Virus record (IMG/VR): IMGVR_UViG_3300045996_001823
Coordinates: 1 to 31,530 of that record
DNA: 31,530 nt
Strand: one strand, 5' to 3'
From: a virus
In this document: positions 7,719 through 15,448 of the stretch, in pieces
How positions within the stretch are numbered: the first letter of the stretch is position 1
How the letters are laid out: each line of letters begins with the position of its first letter
Program-made: the position numbers and the translations under genes
Notes under the pieces: model-generated
What the model saw: only the letters and a program-made list of their open reading frames with translations
What the model was told of the DNA's origin: nothing
Database searches by the model: none

Positions 7719-8302
7719 TATGCGGTCGTGTTCGATTCTGAAACAATGTTTAGTTCAACAGGGATATCAGTAACGCAGTAGAGTTTGAATTTTTGGTAGG
7801 AGTATCCCCCTTCCATCTGGGGAAGATCGTATGTCTCTATAACTAAGGTGTCGATGTCCAGATTTTGCAAAAACCTGCTCACTACTTTAAAAGCGACCGG
7901 CGCGTTAATCAAAGCCTTTAAGTCTGCAACTTCCTGATATGGATAAATCCCGTTTTTACCGGTAATCGTTCCTTCAATTATTACTACATCATCTCCGTCG
8001 CTGATGTATTCTTTTATAGTTCCCTTCAGTCCCTGAATAGGAGTTTTTACAATGTTTTTCGCTCCCGACGTTGTGAGAATCATAGTGTACAACTGGAGCT
8101 TTGGCACTATAAAAGTTTGACCGTTTACAGTGTAAGTAAATTCGTCAATAGTGAGATCTGAATAAACCGGGGTGCCTATTTTAGAAGTATACAAAGGCTT
8201 GTCCCTTACCACGCCTTTTTGAGCGATCTGAATCCCCGCTGCATAAAGACCTGTGGTGACTATCTTTGTGGTGACCCCTTTAATTATGTAGTCGCTAGCC
8301 AT
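7718..8302 (-). CDS. baseplate/tail protein, resembles DUF6046
   Basis: This 194-residue protein lies between tape measure and hub, the position of the DNA-circulation/gp43-type protein in Mu-like phages. The second half (about residues 60-190) has the pattern VPKLQLYTMILTTSG, then PIQGLKGTIKEYISDGD, and a C-terminal YQKFKLYCVTDIPVEL strand, which I associate with DUF6046 proteins of Bacteroidota phages. A role in the inner baseplate or tube-hub adaptor is inferred from context. It abuts the tape measure stop without a gap. Confidence 0.6.
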   Translation of the reverse strand: MASDYIIKGVTTKIVTTGLYAAGIQIAQKGVVRDKPLYTSKIGTPVYSDLTIDEFTYTVNGQTFIVPKLQLYTMILTTSGAKNIVKTPIQGLKGTIKEYISDGDDVVIIEGTITGKNGIYPYQEVADLKALINAPVAFKVVSRFLQNLDIDTLVIETYDLPQMEGGYSYQKFKLYCVTDIPVELNIVSESNTTA

Positions 8303-9655
8303 TTATATTCCCGCTACTATTTGTGCATCCTGGACCGCCGAAATCATACTCTTGAGGAATAAGTTATAAGCGTCTTCCGCGGAAGCTGGTAAATTATTTG
8401 TTGTTATATTGATCCCTCCTTCATTCATCTTGTCGATGTTGATGGTAATATTTGTGTACTGAGTCTGTTTGACCTTTGAGGTTTCTTTTTTAGCATCTTT
8501 GGCGGAGTCCCCTTTTTTATCGTTCAGCTCCTTAGATTTAGCTAAGTCGATTTCTCCTTTATAGTGAGCGATCTCACCCTTGATTAAAGCGATTCGGCGC
8601 AAATATTTTTCAGCGTCCGGACCTTCTCCAATCCCCATTAACTTGAGAATGTTTTCTTTCTGGAAATTTTTACTTAGGTATTTCGAAAGCTTTTCAAGTC
8701 GGTTAATCTTATCATCATCCGTTGTTTTCATTTCCCGGATCGTTTCCAACTGATGAAGCTCGCCGGTTAACTCCGCTCCCTGGTTAACCTCGCCGTATCT
8801 CAACCCAACTCCTTGGGATTTCAGGCTTTTCTGAAGGCGATTTGATCGCGCCATCTCGTCGTTAATCTTTGTGAGATGTTCCGACAAGAACCCAATTGAT
8901 TCCTTTAAATTTTCAGAGAAGGTGGTTCCGATGTTTACTTTAAATTGCTCCCATCCGTCGTTTAAGTTGGAGATCTGACCTCCGAGCGTTTTAGATTGTT
9001 CTTCCATCAGGTTGAAGAACTGACCCCCTTCTTTTGTGAGGTTAGCCATAACCTGTTGAATCTGCGGAAACCCTACTTTACCTTCTTCAACGTATTTCCT
9101 TAATGCTAATCCCGATTTACCGGTAATTTTCTCCAGTTCTTTCCAGATAGGAATACCGCGATTTGCAAACTGGTTAATATCCATGGTCATAGCTCGGCCT
9201 TGGGTCCGGACAGTCCCATACAAATAAGCTATGTCCTTTATAGGTGCACCAATACCGGCGGAAACATCTCCTAACGTTCTGATTTCCCCTTCGATTTCAC
9301 CCGCAGAAGATCCAAAGGCCAGCAATTGTTTTGTCGCGTCCTGAACTTCGGTTAGTTCAAAAGGTGTTGTTTTAGCCAGGTTAACGAGTCTATCGTTTAA
9401 AGCGGTAGCTTCTTCGGCGTTACCGTGAAGCATGGTTTTAATGGAAGTAGTAAAAAGCTCCGCGCGGGAATAAGAATCGATCACGGCTTTCCCGAAGCTT
9501 GTCACAGCTCCAATAGAAAAAGCAGCGGCGATAGCAGGTCCCAGGGAACTGATGCCCTTTTGTAACCCCCCTACATTAGCTTCGGCCCGCTTTGCTTGCT
9601 GGCTAAAGTGATCTTCCATCGAGAAGACAAACCTTACTTCTTCTGTTCCTGCCAT
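8303..9655 (-). CDS. tail tape measure protein
   Basis: This 450-residue protein has the tape-measure N-terminal domain: a hydrophobic Ala/Gly segment (about residues 36-55), followed by AELFTTSIKTMLHGN, LAKTTPFELTEVQDATKQLLAFG and MTMDINQFANRGIPIWKEL, all typical of the family. The rest is helical, with charged coiled-coil stretches around 285-390. It sets tail length; 450 residues would imply a fairly short contractile tail. The position after the chaperone pair and before baseplate genes is standard. Confidence 0.88.
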   Translation of the reverse strand: MAGTEEVRFVFSMEDHFSQQAKRAEANVGGLQKGISSLGPAIAAAFSIGAVTSFGKAVIDSYSRAELFTTSIKTMLHGNAEEATALNDRLVNLAKTTPFELTEVQDATKQLLAFGSSAGEIEGEIRTLGDVSAGIGAPIKDIAYLYGTVRTQGRAMTMDINQFANRGIPIWKELEKITGKSGLALRKYVEEGKVGFPQIQQVMANLTKEGGQFFNLMEEQSKTLGGQISNLNDGWEQFKVNIGTTFSENLKESIGFLSEHLTKINDEMARSNRLQKSLKSQGVGLRYGEVNQGAELTGELHQLETIREMKTTDDDKINRLEKLSKYLSKNFQKENILKLMGIGEGPDAEKYLRRIALIKGEIAHYKGEIDLAKSKELNDKKGDSAKDAKKETSKVKQTQYTNITINIDKMNEGGINITTNNLPASAEDAYNLFLKSMISAVQDAQIVAGI

Positions 9656-9689
9656 TTTAAAAAAATTAGGCTGATATTTCTACCAGCCA

Positions 9690-10204
9690 TTATTTCCATT
9701 TACCGTCTGTTTTTAAACAAAATTTTAATTGTTCCCAACGAATACAAAAGTCCTCGTCGCTTAATTTGTTTGGATCTTCATGAAAATGATACCTGATTAA
9801 AGCGTCACGTTTTAAAAACTCCCCGTTAGCGACAAGAGCTTCAGCATCCGTTATTTTTTTTTTAGTTGCTCAGAGTGCCAAACCACCATTTTACAAGCGA
9901 AGTCAATCGCTCCTAAATAGATTTCATCGTTTTTATACCCTTCCTCCAGGATTCTGTGATCGCTTTCTTCTCGAATCAACGAGGTTCTTACAATATGGTC
10001 CCCGGCTTGAGTTTTAGAAATCTCATAAAGATCAATCGCTCTCATTTTGTCAAGCCTGGCAGGTTCTTTTAAGTAACCGTACACCGGCTCATTTTCATGA
10101 ATAAACAGAAAAGGAGTTACCCGCGTATTTAGGACCTCGGAAAGATGTTTAGCCTTTTCTTCGCTGATCGCTTTGTACTTATCGATTATCTCTGCCTTTT
10201 CCAT
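9690..10204 (-). CDS. tail assembly chaperone, -1 frameshifted long form (GT-like)
   Basis: Reading the frame-0 gene (117 residues) to its final AAA codons and slipping back one base at the A10 run (9854-9863) replaces the TAA by ATA and opens a second frame to a TAA at 9690-9692, adding 54 residues for a total of 171. The extension (beginning ITDAEALVANGEFLKRDAL) has sensible composition, no start codon of its own, and fills the otherwise empty gap before the tape measure gene. Lambda G/GT, P2 E/E' and many myophages make tail chaperones this way. The ratio of the two forms controls tape-measure loading and tube assembly. Confidence 0.75.
9851..10204 (-). CDS. tail assembly chaperone, short form (G-like)
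   Basis: This 117-residue soluble, helical, charged protein ends in QLKKK. It sits between tail tube and tape measure genes, exactly where tail assembly chaperones lie. Its start overlaps the tube stop (ATGGA with TAA one base apart). The end of the gene consists of CTA followed by ten A residues and TAA, a slippery sequence giving the longer form annotated at 9690-10204. No enzymatic motif is visible. Function is inferred from position and the frameshift signal, since chaperone sequences are poorly conserved. Confidence 0.8.
   Translation of the reverse strand: MEKAEIIDKYKAISEEKAKHLSEVLNTRVTPFLFIHENEPVYGYLKEPARLDKMRAIDLYEISKTQAGDHIVRTSLIREESDHRILEEGYKNDEIYLGAIDFACKMVVWHSEQLKKK
9854..9863 (-). 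other. A10 slippery sequence for programmed -1 frameshift
   Basis: On the minus strand CTA is followed by ten A residues and then TAA. Three successive AAA codons allow tandem tRNA-Lys slippage by -1, since pairing is unchanged in either frame. The shifted frame stays open for 54 codons. No strong stem-loop is evident immediately downstream, so long-A slippage alone may suffice. Confidence 0.75.
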
Positions 10205-10623
10205 TATCTTTTGATGTCACCGATTAGTAAAGGAATGTTCACTTTAAAAGAAGTGTCGCCCTGGCTTCCGTCGAACGGATTTTCCATAAATTCCACGTAG
10301 TTTAAAGTATCACCCGTTGGAAGAACTCGTGATCCAGCAAAAACTATCTGAATGTCGCTTGGTTCAATTTGGAGCGGATCCCTGTTAGGGCTTGCGTCGA
10401 TAATCTTCTTCCACTCATCAAAGTACATTTCTATTGAGCCTTCGTAGTCGTAATTTCCGTATTCGCGATACACAGGCTTGTTTCCCCATGCGTGGCCGTT
10501 CTTTTTTTCCTGCTTGGCTTTATAAGAGATTTTAGTTGCTCCTATTACAACGTTGCCGTAGAGGACAATCGATAGATTACCCCAACTGTATGCAACTCCT
10601 TGAACTATTGCTGTTGTCGCCAT
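10204..10623 (-). CDS. tail tube protein
   Basis: This 139-residue beta-rich protein starts 3 nt after the sheath gene, the invariant sheath-tube order of contractile phages. The pattern GNLSIVLYGNVVIGATKISYKAKQ, then YDYEGSIEMYFDEWKKI and a C-terminal FKVNIPLLIGDIKR fits the tube fold of the P2 FII type seen in Bacteroidota myophages. It would form stacked hexameric rings inside the sheath. Confidence 0.78.
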   Translation of the reverse strand: MATTAIVQGVAYSWGNLSIVLYGNVVIGATKISYKAKQEKKNGHAWGNKPVYREYGNYDYEGSIEMYFDEWKKIIDASPNRDPLQIEPSDIQIVFAGSRVLPTGDTLNYVEFMENPFDGSQGDTSFKVNIPLLIGDIKR

Positions 10624-10626
10624 TTA

Positions 10627-12153
10627 TTATATGCTTTGAACGTATTGAATTTTAATATCTATGTTTCTCGCTACACCGATACCAATCAGATCAACCGAAA
10701 CGGCCAACTGATTAGTAGACTGAATGTTTTGAGTTGTGTTTACCGTAACCGCTTTGTCGGACAACTCCTGATCCCTCACCATTGGGTCAAGGGCAGTCTC
10801 TCCAACACCTTCGAACTTCGCGACATCTACGTCTGTTAATGTACCGTCCGAATTAAGAACGAGCGGACCGTTAAGACTAGGTAAGTAAGCTACACGGAGA
10901 AGGCGGATAGCCTTGTCGATTGTCCTGTTGTTCTCGATATAAGCGTAGTCGCTTGACTCAAGAACGCAAGTGTGCGAGTCGTTTACATAAGTACCCGAAT
11001 ATCCTACTTGCTTTAAAAGGAAAATATACCGGTTGGTGTCGAGCGACGTTAAAAGTGAAGTAGAGCTTGCTGAAACCTGAACGCCGTTCGCGAAAGCTGG
11101 AACATCCAACTCTTCACCCGCGGCCAAGTTAAACTTGCCAAGCCAAGCAATATCTTCGCTTACTTTCGCAAAAGAAACAGCCCCAAGAACGTTACCTAAG
11201 TTTGTAATCGAACGGCCGGTAGCTTTGTAAATTCTGTATCCGGTAGCAAAACCGTCCTGTCCAATGACTACGGAAACTTTTGGAGAATTTAAACCGCTAA
11301 GGTCAGCAAGAGCACTAAGAGTAGCCGCTGAGTAGTCAAACGTTACCAGGATTGAACATGGCATATGCGCCGTTTCAAGAGTCGCTGCGATTGTTTGAGC
11401 CGCTTGAACTTTTGCGCTTGTATAGGTTGTCCCGTCACAGAAAACCGCGAACTGTCTTATTTTACCAGTAGCGTAGTTTTGAACCGTTTGAACGTCTGAA
11501 AAGTCATACGTAGATGGCACGCCGTACATACCAATATATAACTCGCCTTTCGGCTGAATACGGAAATATTCGCTGATATGGTAATGCCACTGAGAAAGCT
11601 TTGAGTAAGCCCCGCCAGAGAATTGCGTGATAGTTCCGGCGATAGTCCCGGTAATGGTAGCAGTAATAGGAGTGCCAGAGTTAAGGAAAATACCCATACC
11701 GTCACGCGCTGTAATGGTCACGGTAGCCGTGTTTACTGAAGCTGTGTAGCCATGAGTAGATGTCCCGGCGTTGATTGTTGCAGCGATATCGGTCGCAACT
11801 AAAGCGGCGGTCGTAGCCGCGCTGGACCTTGTATATGCTCCTAACGATATTAGTCCTGTGCTGCTATCTTCTGTAACGTATTCCTGAACTTTTAACTCGA
11901 TGATGTCACCGGCGGCGCCCGCGTTGGTCACTAAATAGGATCCTGTCGCTGCTGTTTCGTCTGAAAAATCGTCTGTGATTCCTAAGTCTTCTGCTTCTTC
12001 CACACTAAATACTTTTTTAATGCGGTCAGTTGAAGAGAATCCGGATGGCAAAGTACTGGTATAGAAAATTATTCCGGAGATGTGATCTTCTCCCGGAAGA
12101 GGTCGGCCAAGTCCGCCTTGCCCCTTTACAAATGTAACATCATTTAATGCCAT
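10627..12153 (-). CDS. tail sheath protein, DUF2586-like
   Basis: This 508-residue protein has an N-terminal VTFVKGQGGLGRPLPGEDHISG segment, an inserted Ser/Thr/Ala-rich domain (about 95-180), a central alpha/beta part with ILVTFDYSAATLS and GRSITNLGNVLGAVSFAKVSEDIAWLG, and a C-terminal domain with YIENNRTIDKAIRLLRVAYLPSLNGP. The latter resembles the conserved sheath C-terminus that binds the tube, and the whole matches DUF2586 sheaths of Bacteroidota phages. It would contract to drive the tube through the envelope. A terminator hairpin lies just upstream, so expression may depend on read-through. Confidence 0.85.
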   Translation of the reverse strand: MALNDVTFVKGQGGLGRPLPGEDHISGIIFYTSTLPSGFSSTDRIKKVFSVEEAEDLGITDDFSDETAATGSYLVTNAGAAGDIIELKVQEYVTEDSSTGLISLGAYTRSSAATTAALVATDIAATINAGTSTHGYTASVNTATVTITARDGMGIFLNSGTPITATITGTIAGTITQFSGGAYSKLSQWHYHISEYFRIQPKGELYIGMYGVPSTYDFSDVQTVQNYATGKIRQFAVFCDGTTYTSAKVQAAQTIAATLETAHMPCSILVTFDYSAATLSALADLSGLNSPKVSVVIGQDGFATGYRIYKATGRSITNLGNVLGAVSFAKVSEDIAWLGKFNLAAGEELDVPAFANGVQVSASSTSLLTSLDTNRYIFLLKQVGYSGTYVNDSHTCVLESSDYAYIENNRTIDKAIRLLRVAYLPSLNGPLVLNSDGTLTDVDVAKFEGVGETALDPMVRDQELSDKAVTVNTTQNIQSTNQLAVSVDLIGIGVARNIDIKIQYVQSI

Positions 12154-12166
12154 GAATTTCTTATTT

Positions 12167-12190
12167 AAAAAGGGAGGCGTTACCTCCCCT
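12167..12190 (-). terminator. Rho-independent terminator/attenuator upstream of sheath gene
   Basis: On the minus strand GGGAGG and CCTCCC form a stem around TAACG, followed by a run of five T. It lies after the stop of 12194-12406 and 14 nt before the sheath ATG. No promoter is visible between it and the sheath gene, so it probably reduces, rather than blocks, transcription from the capsid operon. The stem is symmetrical and T-rich sequence lies on the other side too, so it could work in both directions. Confidence 0.7.
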
Positions 12191-12193
12191 TAA

Positions 12194-12406
12194 TTATTTT
12201 TTATTTTTTTTCTTTCCGCCTTCGGAAACGATCTCTGTCTCTACTTCCGGAGAAACCACTTCTTTTACTTCGCCAAGGATTTCCTCCCTGGTCATAGTTT
12301 TTACTGAAGAAGGCACCTTGTGTAAATACCAGTTGTCGTGTTTGTCGAAGTGAACCACTGTAACGTGCTTCAGTTCGTTACGTAATGCTTGTTTTAATTC
12401 TTCCAT
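12194..12406 (-). CDS. small hypothetical protein of head/tail operon
   Basis: This 70-residue protein has an N-terminal helix (MEELKQALRNELKHV), a short strand-turn part with HDNWYLHKVP, and a highly charged, lysine-rich end (GGKKKNKK). It starts 11 nt after the upstream gene and ends just before a terminator. Small charged proteins here in other phages act as head-tail connectors or assembly aids, but no family is recognised. Confidence 0.6.
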   Translation of the reverse strand: MEELKQALRNELKHVTVVHFDKHDNWYLHKVPSSVKTMTREEILGEVKEVVSPEVETEIVSEGGKKKNKK

Positions 12407-12417
12407 GTTGTGATCGA

Positions 12418-12879
12418 TTAAGGTTCAACAACACGAGACTCTTCAATCCATTTTGAACCATTCCATCGGAAACGCATACATAGAGATTTGTTCGCGGCAA
12501 GTGCTACGCCGGTAGATAGAGCGGTGCTTGTAATAACTTTGGATCCTGCGAAACGAATGCGACCGGCGCCGGTACCCTTACTTACAAAAATTGTAAATTG
12601 GTCCCCAACACGATAGTTAGTGGTCGTGCTTGAAAATTTATACACGGCTGAGTCTGCTAGATTTGCAGATGGGCGGTAAACCGTTTCCCAAGCGTTTGGG
12701 GTGAAGAGAATGGTGTCGATAGTCGCGCTGGTTACATCAGTTGTAGTGATGATAGCGTAGGTTAAAACGCGTCCGGTATTGTCCTGGTTCTTGGTAGTTC
12801 CAAAACGAGGGGAAGTGATTTGAGCAAAAGCGCACGAAGTCAGTGCGAAAAGGCAAAATAAGGTTAATAGTTTTTTCAT
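12418..12879 (-). CDS. exported protein encoded between capsid and sheath genes
   Basis: The 153-residue product starts with a clear signal peptide: KK, a hydrophobic core (LLTLFCLFAL), then TSCAFAQ. Cleavage could be by signal peptidase I after AFA (about residue 19), or as a lipoprotein at C16 (L-T-S-C). The mature part is beta-rich (RVGDQFTIFVSKGTGAGRIRF; CMRFRWNGSKWIEESRVVEP), like small beta-sandwich decoration or fibre domains. Export is odd for a gene in the head-tail operon, because virion proteins assemble in the cytoplasm. It may alter the cell surface late in infection. Confidence 0.65.
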   Translation of the reverse strand: MKKLLTLFCLFALTSCAFAQITSPRFGTTKNQDNTGRVLTYAIITTTDVTSATIDTILFTPNAWETVYRPSANLADSAVYKFSSTTTNYRVGDQFTIFVSKGTGAGRIRFAGSKVITSTALSTGVALAANKSLCMRFRWNGSKWIEESRVVEP

Positions 12880-12897
12880 GATTATCTGTTTTTTAAA

Positions 12898-12914
12898 GGG
12901 GGCTGTTAACCCCC
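12898..12914 (-). terminator. hairpin after capsid gene (weak terminator)
   Basis: GGGGG and CCCCC close a seven-base loop directly downstream of the major capsid stop on the minus strand, followed by TTTAAAAAA. The T run is short, so this may be a weak terminator or an mRNA 3' stabiliser that keeps capsid message in excess of the genes below. Confidence 0.5.
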
Positions 12915-12920
12915 GTTATT

Positions 12921-13913
12921 TTAAGCTGTTAATGTTGTGTAGATTACTAATTGATCCGAGAAACCAATCTGAGTGTCCATTTTGAACAAACCTTTCACGA
13001 AGAAAAGCTCAGAGTTAGCTTGGAGTTTTTTAAGCTCCAGTTGGTTGTCTTGCACCGAGTTGATCCCTAACCAAAGGTTAGAATCCTGATCAGGCTTAGC
13101 GATACAGATTACAAACGTATCATCAGGAATACCCGCGCAAGGAACAACGTCGTACCCTGAGTACTTGTTCTCTCCTTTTTCAGTAGTGTTCTGATTTTTG
13201 TAAGTGTCTTCGCGAAGTGCTTGTTCGTAAAGTTTTTGGGTTTTGTATCCAACCAAGAACTTTAACCCGCCGATACCGTAACGGAATAAAAGCGCATCTG
13301 GCACGAGGTCAAGGCCCGCCTGGAATTTATCTCTTACGTTCGCTTTCGTGAGCGTAACAGGAGAGGACACTGCAAGGGTACCGGACGCGTCAAGTGCCTT
13401 CTTTACCAAACCGTCAAAGTATAGGTAAGATGCGTCACCGGCAGCAGCTCCTTTAGTAGTAGGGTCTACATTGTCTCCGGCTGGATCGTATTCCACGCGT
13501 GATCTCCAGATTGCTTTTTCGAAGAACTCGTTCAGACGCTTCATTGTTTGCATCATCATGAAGTTTTCGGCTGTTACCGGAAGTTCACGACCTAACAAGC
13601 GCGGCTGAAGTTGCTCAGCGTAGAAGTGTTGCTCGTAATCACGAGGGTTGAACTCGTAATAAAGCATCATGTCCTGTGGTTCTAACACGGCGCCGTCCAC
13701 GTCAACAGCTCCTTGTGAAACAGGTGTTGCGGCTCTTTTCTGCATGAAGTTTGAAACTTCAATACGAGGGATGGTTTTCTTTTTACGGATACCATCTTCG
13801 ATGTAGATAGCTCCTTTTTCGATGGTGTCTGCACCTACCACTGATTTAGTGATCATGTAACTGGCCGCTGGGCCAGACCACGAGGTGTCTGTTATACTTA
13901 ACGCTTCAGGCAT
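12921..13913 (-). CDS. major capsid protein
   Basis: This 330-residue protein follows the protease/scaffold gene and is followed by a hairpin, as expected for the most abundant virion protein. Features fit an HK97-fold major capsid protein: a long helix with FMMMQTMKRLNEFFEKAIW (about 118-136), a beta/E-loop-like N-terminal part with KKKTIPRIEVSNFM, and a C-terminal domain with YSGYDVVPCAGIPDDTFVICIAKP and ELFFVKGLFKMDTQIGF. No N-terminal scaffold domain is fused here; that role is in the upstream gene. Confidence 0.82.
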   Translation of the reverse strand: MPEALSITDTSWSGPAASYMITKSVVGADTIEKGAIYIEDGIRKKKTIPRIEVSNFMQKRAATPVSQGAVDVDGAVLEPQDMMLYYEFNPRDYEQHFYAEQLQPRLLGRELPVTAENFMMMQTMKRLNEFFEKAIWRSRVEYDPAGDNVDPTTKGAAAGDASYLYFDGLVKKALDASGTLAVSSPVTLTKANVRDKFQAGLDLVPDALLFRYGIGGLKFLVGYKTQKLYEQALREDTYKNQNTTEKGENKYSGYDVVPCAGIPDDTFVICIAKPDQDSNLWLGINSVQDNQLELKKLQANSELFFVKGLFKMDTQIGFSDQLVIYTTLTA

Positions 13914-13932
13914 TTTATTTACTTTTTAATTT

Positions 13933-14403
13933 TTACAGATTGAATTTGTTTTGGAGCTCAACCATTTTCTTGGAAGCAACAGCAGTTAACTCGGAGTCGT
14001 TTCCGGTGTTAGTGTGCGTTCCCAGGTCAGCGCCTTTTTTATTGATTACCATGGACTCAAGGATGGCCTTCGTACCTGCTGGATTCGCGAGGTAGTTTTT
14101 GGTCCACATTTCGATCACCGGAGCCTCGTTTTTGATCTTGCCCACTTTTACAGCGTTTTCGATTTCAACTTTAGCTTCGTTTCCAACGCGAGCTTCTTCG
14201 TCCGCCTTAGCTTTTGCCTTCATAGCGTTTAACTCGTTGTCGAGTTTGTCGTATTCAGCTTTTTTGTTAGCGAGTTCGTTTTCCAGATCTTTAATTTTCT
14301 GGTTTCCCGCTCTGTTTTCAGCTTCGATTTTGTCGATAGCCATAACAATTCCGTCTTCGTTGGTCCCGTCGACAAGATTCAGTTTGTTATATACTTTTTT
14401 CAT
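13933..14403 (-). CDS. possible nested scaffold protein (internal start)
   Basis: Met212 of the protease gene (ATG at 14403) follows an A-rich stretch resembling the leaders of other genes here, and the second codons are AAA AAA. Starting there gives a 156-residue protein that holds only the coiled coil and helical C-terminus. Nested scaffolds such as lambda Nu3 are made this way. Inference from position and context only. Confidence 0.4.
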   Translation of the reverse strand: MKKVYNKLNLVDGTNEDGIVMAIDKIEAENRAGNQKIKDLENELANKKAEYDKLDNELNAMKAKAKADEEARVGNEAKVEIENAVKVGKIKNEAPVIEMWTKNYLANPAGTKAILESMVINKKGADLGTHTNTGNDSELTAVASKKMVELQNKFNL

Positions 14404-15036
14404 TTGTGATTTTTTATTATTTAATTTTTCGTTGATAGCGCTATTGGTAATTTGCTTGTAGTGATTATGAGCGGTAAGAACATTGGATAGGTCCGGCTTA
14501 GTTCTTACTTTGTTGAAGTCAGAAGAAGACTCGCGGATACATAGCCCTAGAGACTCGCATTCGATAGCGTCCATCCAAGTGGTAGCGTCCATCAAACCCT
14601 TAACAACTTCTGAGGTTAAAAACCCACGAGAAGAAATCATTGTGTTAACACACTTTTCAAATACCTGTCTGCTTACTTCGTCACCACCAGAAACGGGGTG
14701 AACCATGAGGACCGCGTTGTCCATCATATAGCGATTACGTCCGGCTAAAAAGATTGGAGCGGCAATAGAAGCCGCCATGCCTACGTTGTGAGTGTCGACT
14801 TTCGTCTTTGTTTTTAAGATTGTGTTGAAGATTTGCATCCCATCGACCACCGATCCGCCCGGAGAGTTAACCCAGATGTTGATTTTTGATTTACCAATAG
14901 TGTCAAGGAACATCAATTCGCGGCAAAACTTATCCGCTGGAATCCCCGTACCCGTTTCTTCGTTGTATCCGATTTCAGCATCTAAAAGCATGATAGGCTC
15001 TTCGGCGCTTGGGTCAATCGTGTAGAGAAATTCCAT
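13933..15036 (-). CDS. ClpP-type head maturation protease fused to scaffold
   Basis: Residues 14-190 are a ClpP/S14 fold with NIWVNSPGGSVVDGM, the serine motif VGMAAS (S90) and MVHP (H113); D150 in MDATTW is the likely third catalytic residue. Residues 235-285 form a charged coiled coil rich in K, E, A and N, and the C-terminus (about 300-367) is helical, as in capsid scaffolds. The protease would trim scaffold and capsid during prohead maturation. An internal Met212 in an A-rich context could start a separate scaffold. The ATG lies 4 nt after a -7 box, suggesting a leaderless transcript. Confidence 0.85.
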   Translation of the reverse strand: MEFLYTIDPSAEEPIMLLDAEIGYNEETGTGIPADKFCRELMFLDTIGKSKINIWVNSPGGSVVDGMQIFNTILKTKTKVDTHNVGMAASIAAPIFLAGRNRYMMDNAVLMVHPVSGGDEVSRQVFEKCVNTMISSRGFLTSEVVKGLMDATTWMDAIECESLGLCIRESSSDFNKVRTKPDLSNVLTAHNHYKQITNSAINEKLNNKKSQMKKVYNKLNLVDGTNEDGIVMAIDKIEAENRAGNQKIKDLENELANKKAEYDKLDNELNAMKAKAKADEEARVGNEAKVEIENAVKVGKIKNEAPVIEMWTKNYLANPAGTKAILESMVINKKGADLGTHTNTGNDSELTAVASKKMVELQNKFNL

Positions 15037-15040
15037 TACA

Positions 15041-15094
15041 CAAAGTTTCCGATAATGCTTTTTTGAGGGTGTTGTTTATGTTAGAGTATGTTAG
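15041..15094 (-). promoter_or_regulatory. late promoter of protease/capsid operon
   Basis: Two CTAACATA copies (15087-15094 and 15077-15084, minus strand) are spaced exactly 10 bp apart. The second starts 36 nt before AAACTTTG (15041-15048), one mismatch from TAnnTTTG. Then TGTA and the protease ATG at 15036 follow. No -33 TTTG is present. The repeats look like binding sites for an activator on one face of the helix. Confidence 0.65.
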
Positions 15095-15105
15095 CAAAAT
15101 GTTTA

Positions 15106-15141
15106 TTAGTTTACCCTAATAAAATAGTTAGGGAAACCTAA
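15106..15141. repeat. inverted repeat between divergent units (operator-like)
   Basis: CCCTAA (15114-15119) and TTAGGG (15128-15133) form a perfect dyad with an 8-nt spacer. The flanks continue the symmetry with one-base offsets. No T run follows on either strand, so it is more like an operator than a terminator. It lies between the leftward capsid-operon promoter and the rightward accessory gene at 15164. Confidence 0.5.
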
Positions 15142-15163
15142 TAAATGTAATTTGGCATTACGA

Positions 15164-15394
15164 ATGAGTGAAAAACTACCATGGATGGAACGGCAAGTGG
15201 CGACTTACCTACATCCGAAATACTACAAGCTTTTTATAGCGGATTGTCACAGTAACCTCAGCGGAAAATCTGAAACCTGTGCAAAGATTTTGAAAATGTT
15301 TTACGATCAACTCCCGGATCTACAAAAGCGGAACCTGGAGAGGTTGTATGACGAGATGAGTGACGAGCAAAAAAAGAACCCTAGGAAGGCGTAG
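15164..15394 (+). CDS. small hypothetical protein, first gene of accessory cassette
   Basis: I chose the ATG at 15164 (76 residues) over an in-frame TTG four codons upstream. The protein is basic and helical. The middle, NLSGKSETCAKILKMFYDQLP (about residues 31-51), resembles a serine-lysine-initiated amphipathic helix seen in ribbon-helix-helix or other small DNA-binding proteins, but I cannot name a family. It faces opposite to the structural genes around it, behind an operator-like dyad, and is followed by the structured RNA segment. A regulatory role in the cassette is possible. Confidence 0.65.
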   Translation: MSEKLPWMERQVATYLHPKYYKLFIADCHSNLSGKSETCAKILKMFYDQLPDLQKRNLERLYDEMSDEQKKNPRKA

Positions 15395-15448
15395 TACAAA
15401 CTAACCGAACGGTAACTTACCAAGTAGTAACATGAAAAAATTAAATCT

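Noticed and set aside
9596-9796. Plus-strand frame between chaperone and tape measure
   Set aside because: It is the shadow of the frameshifted chaperone and tape measure start; its composition is unlike neighbouring proteins and it has no context.
14099-14461. 120-codon plus-strand frame opposite the protease/scaffold gene
   Set aside because: It is a Ser/Ala/Leu-rich antisense shadow of the coiled coil; the minus-strand gene has clear catalytic and operon support.
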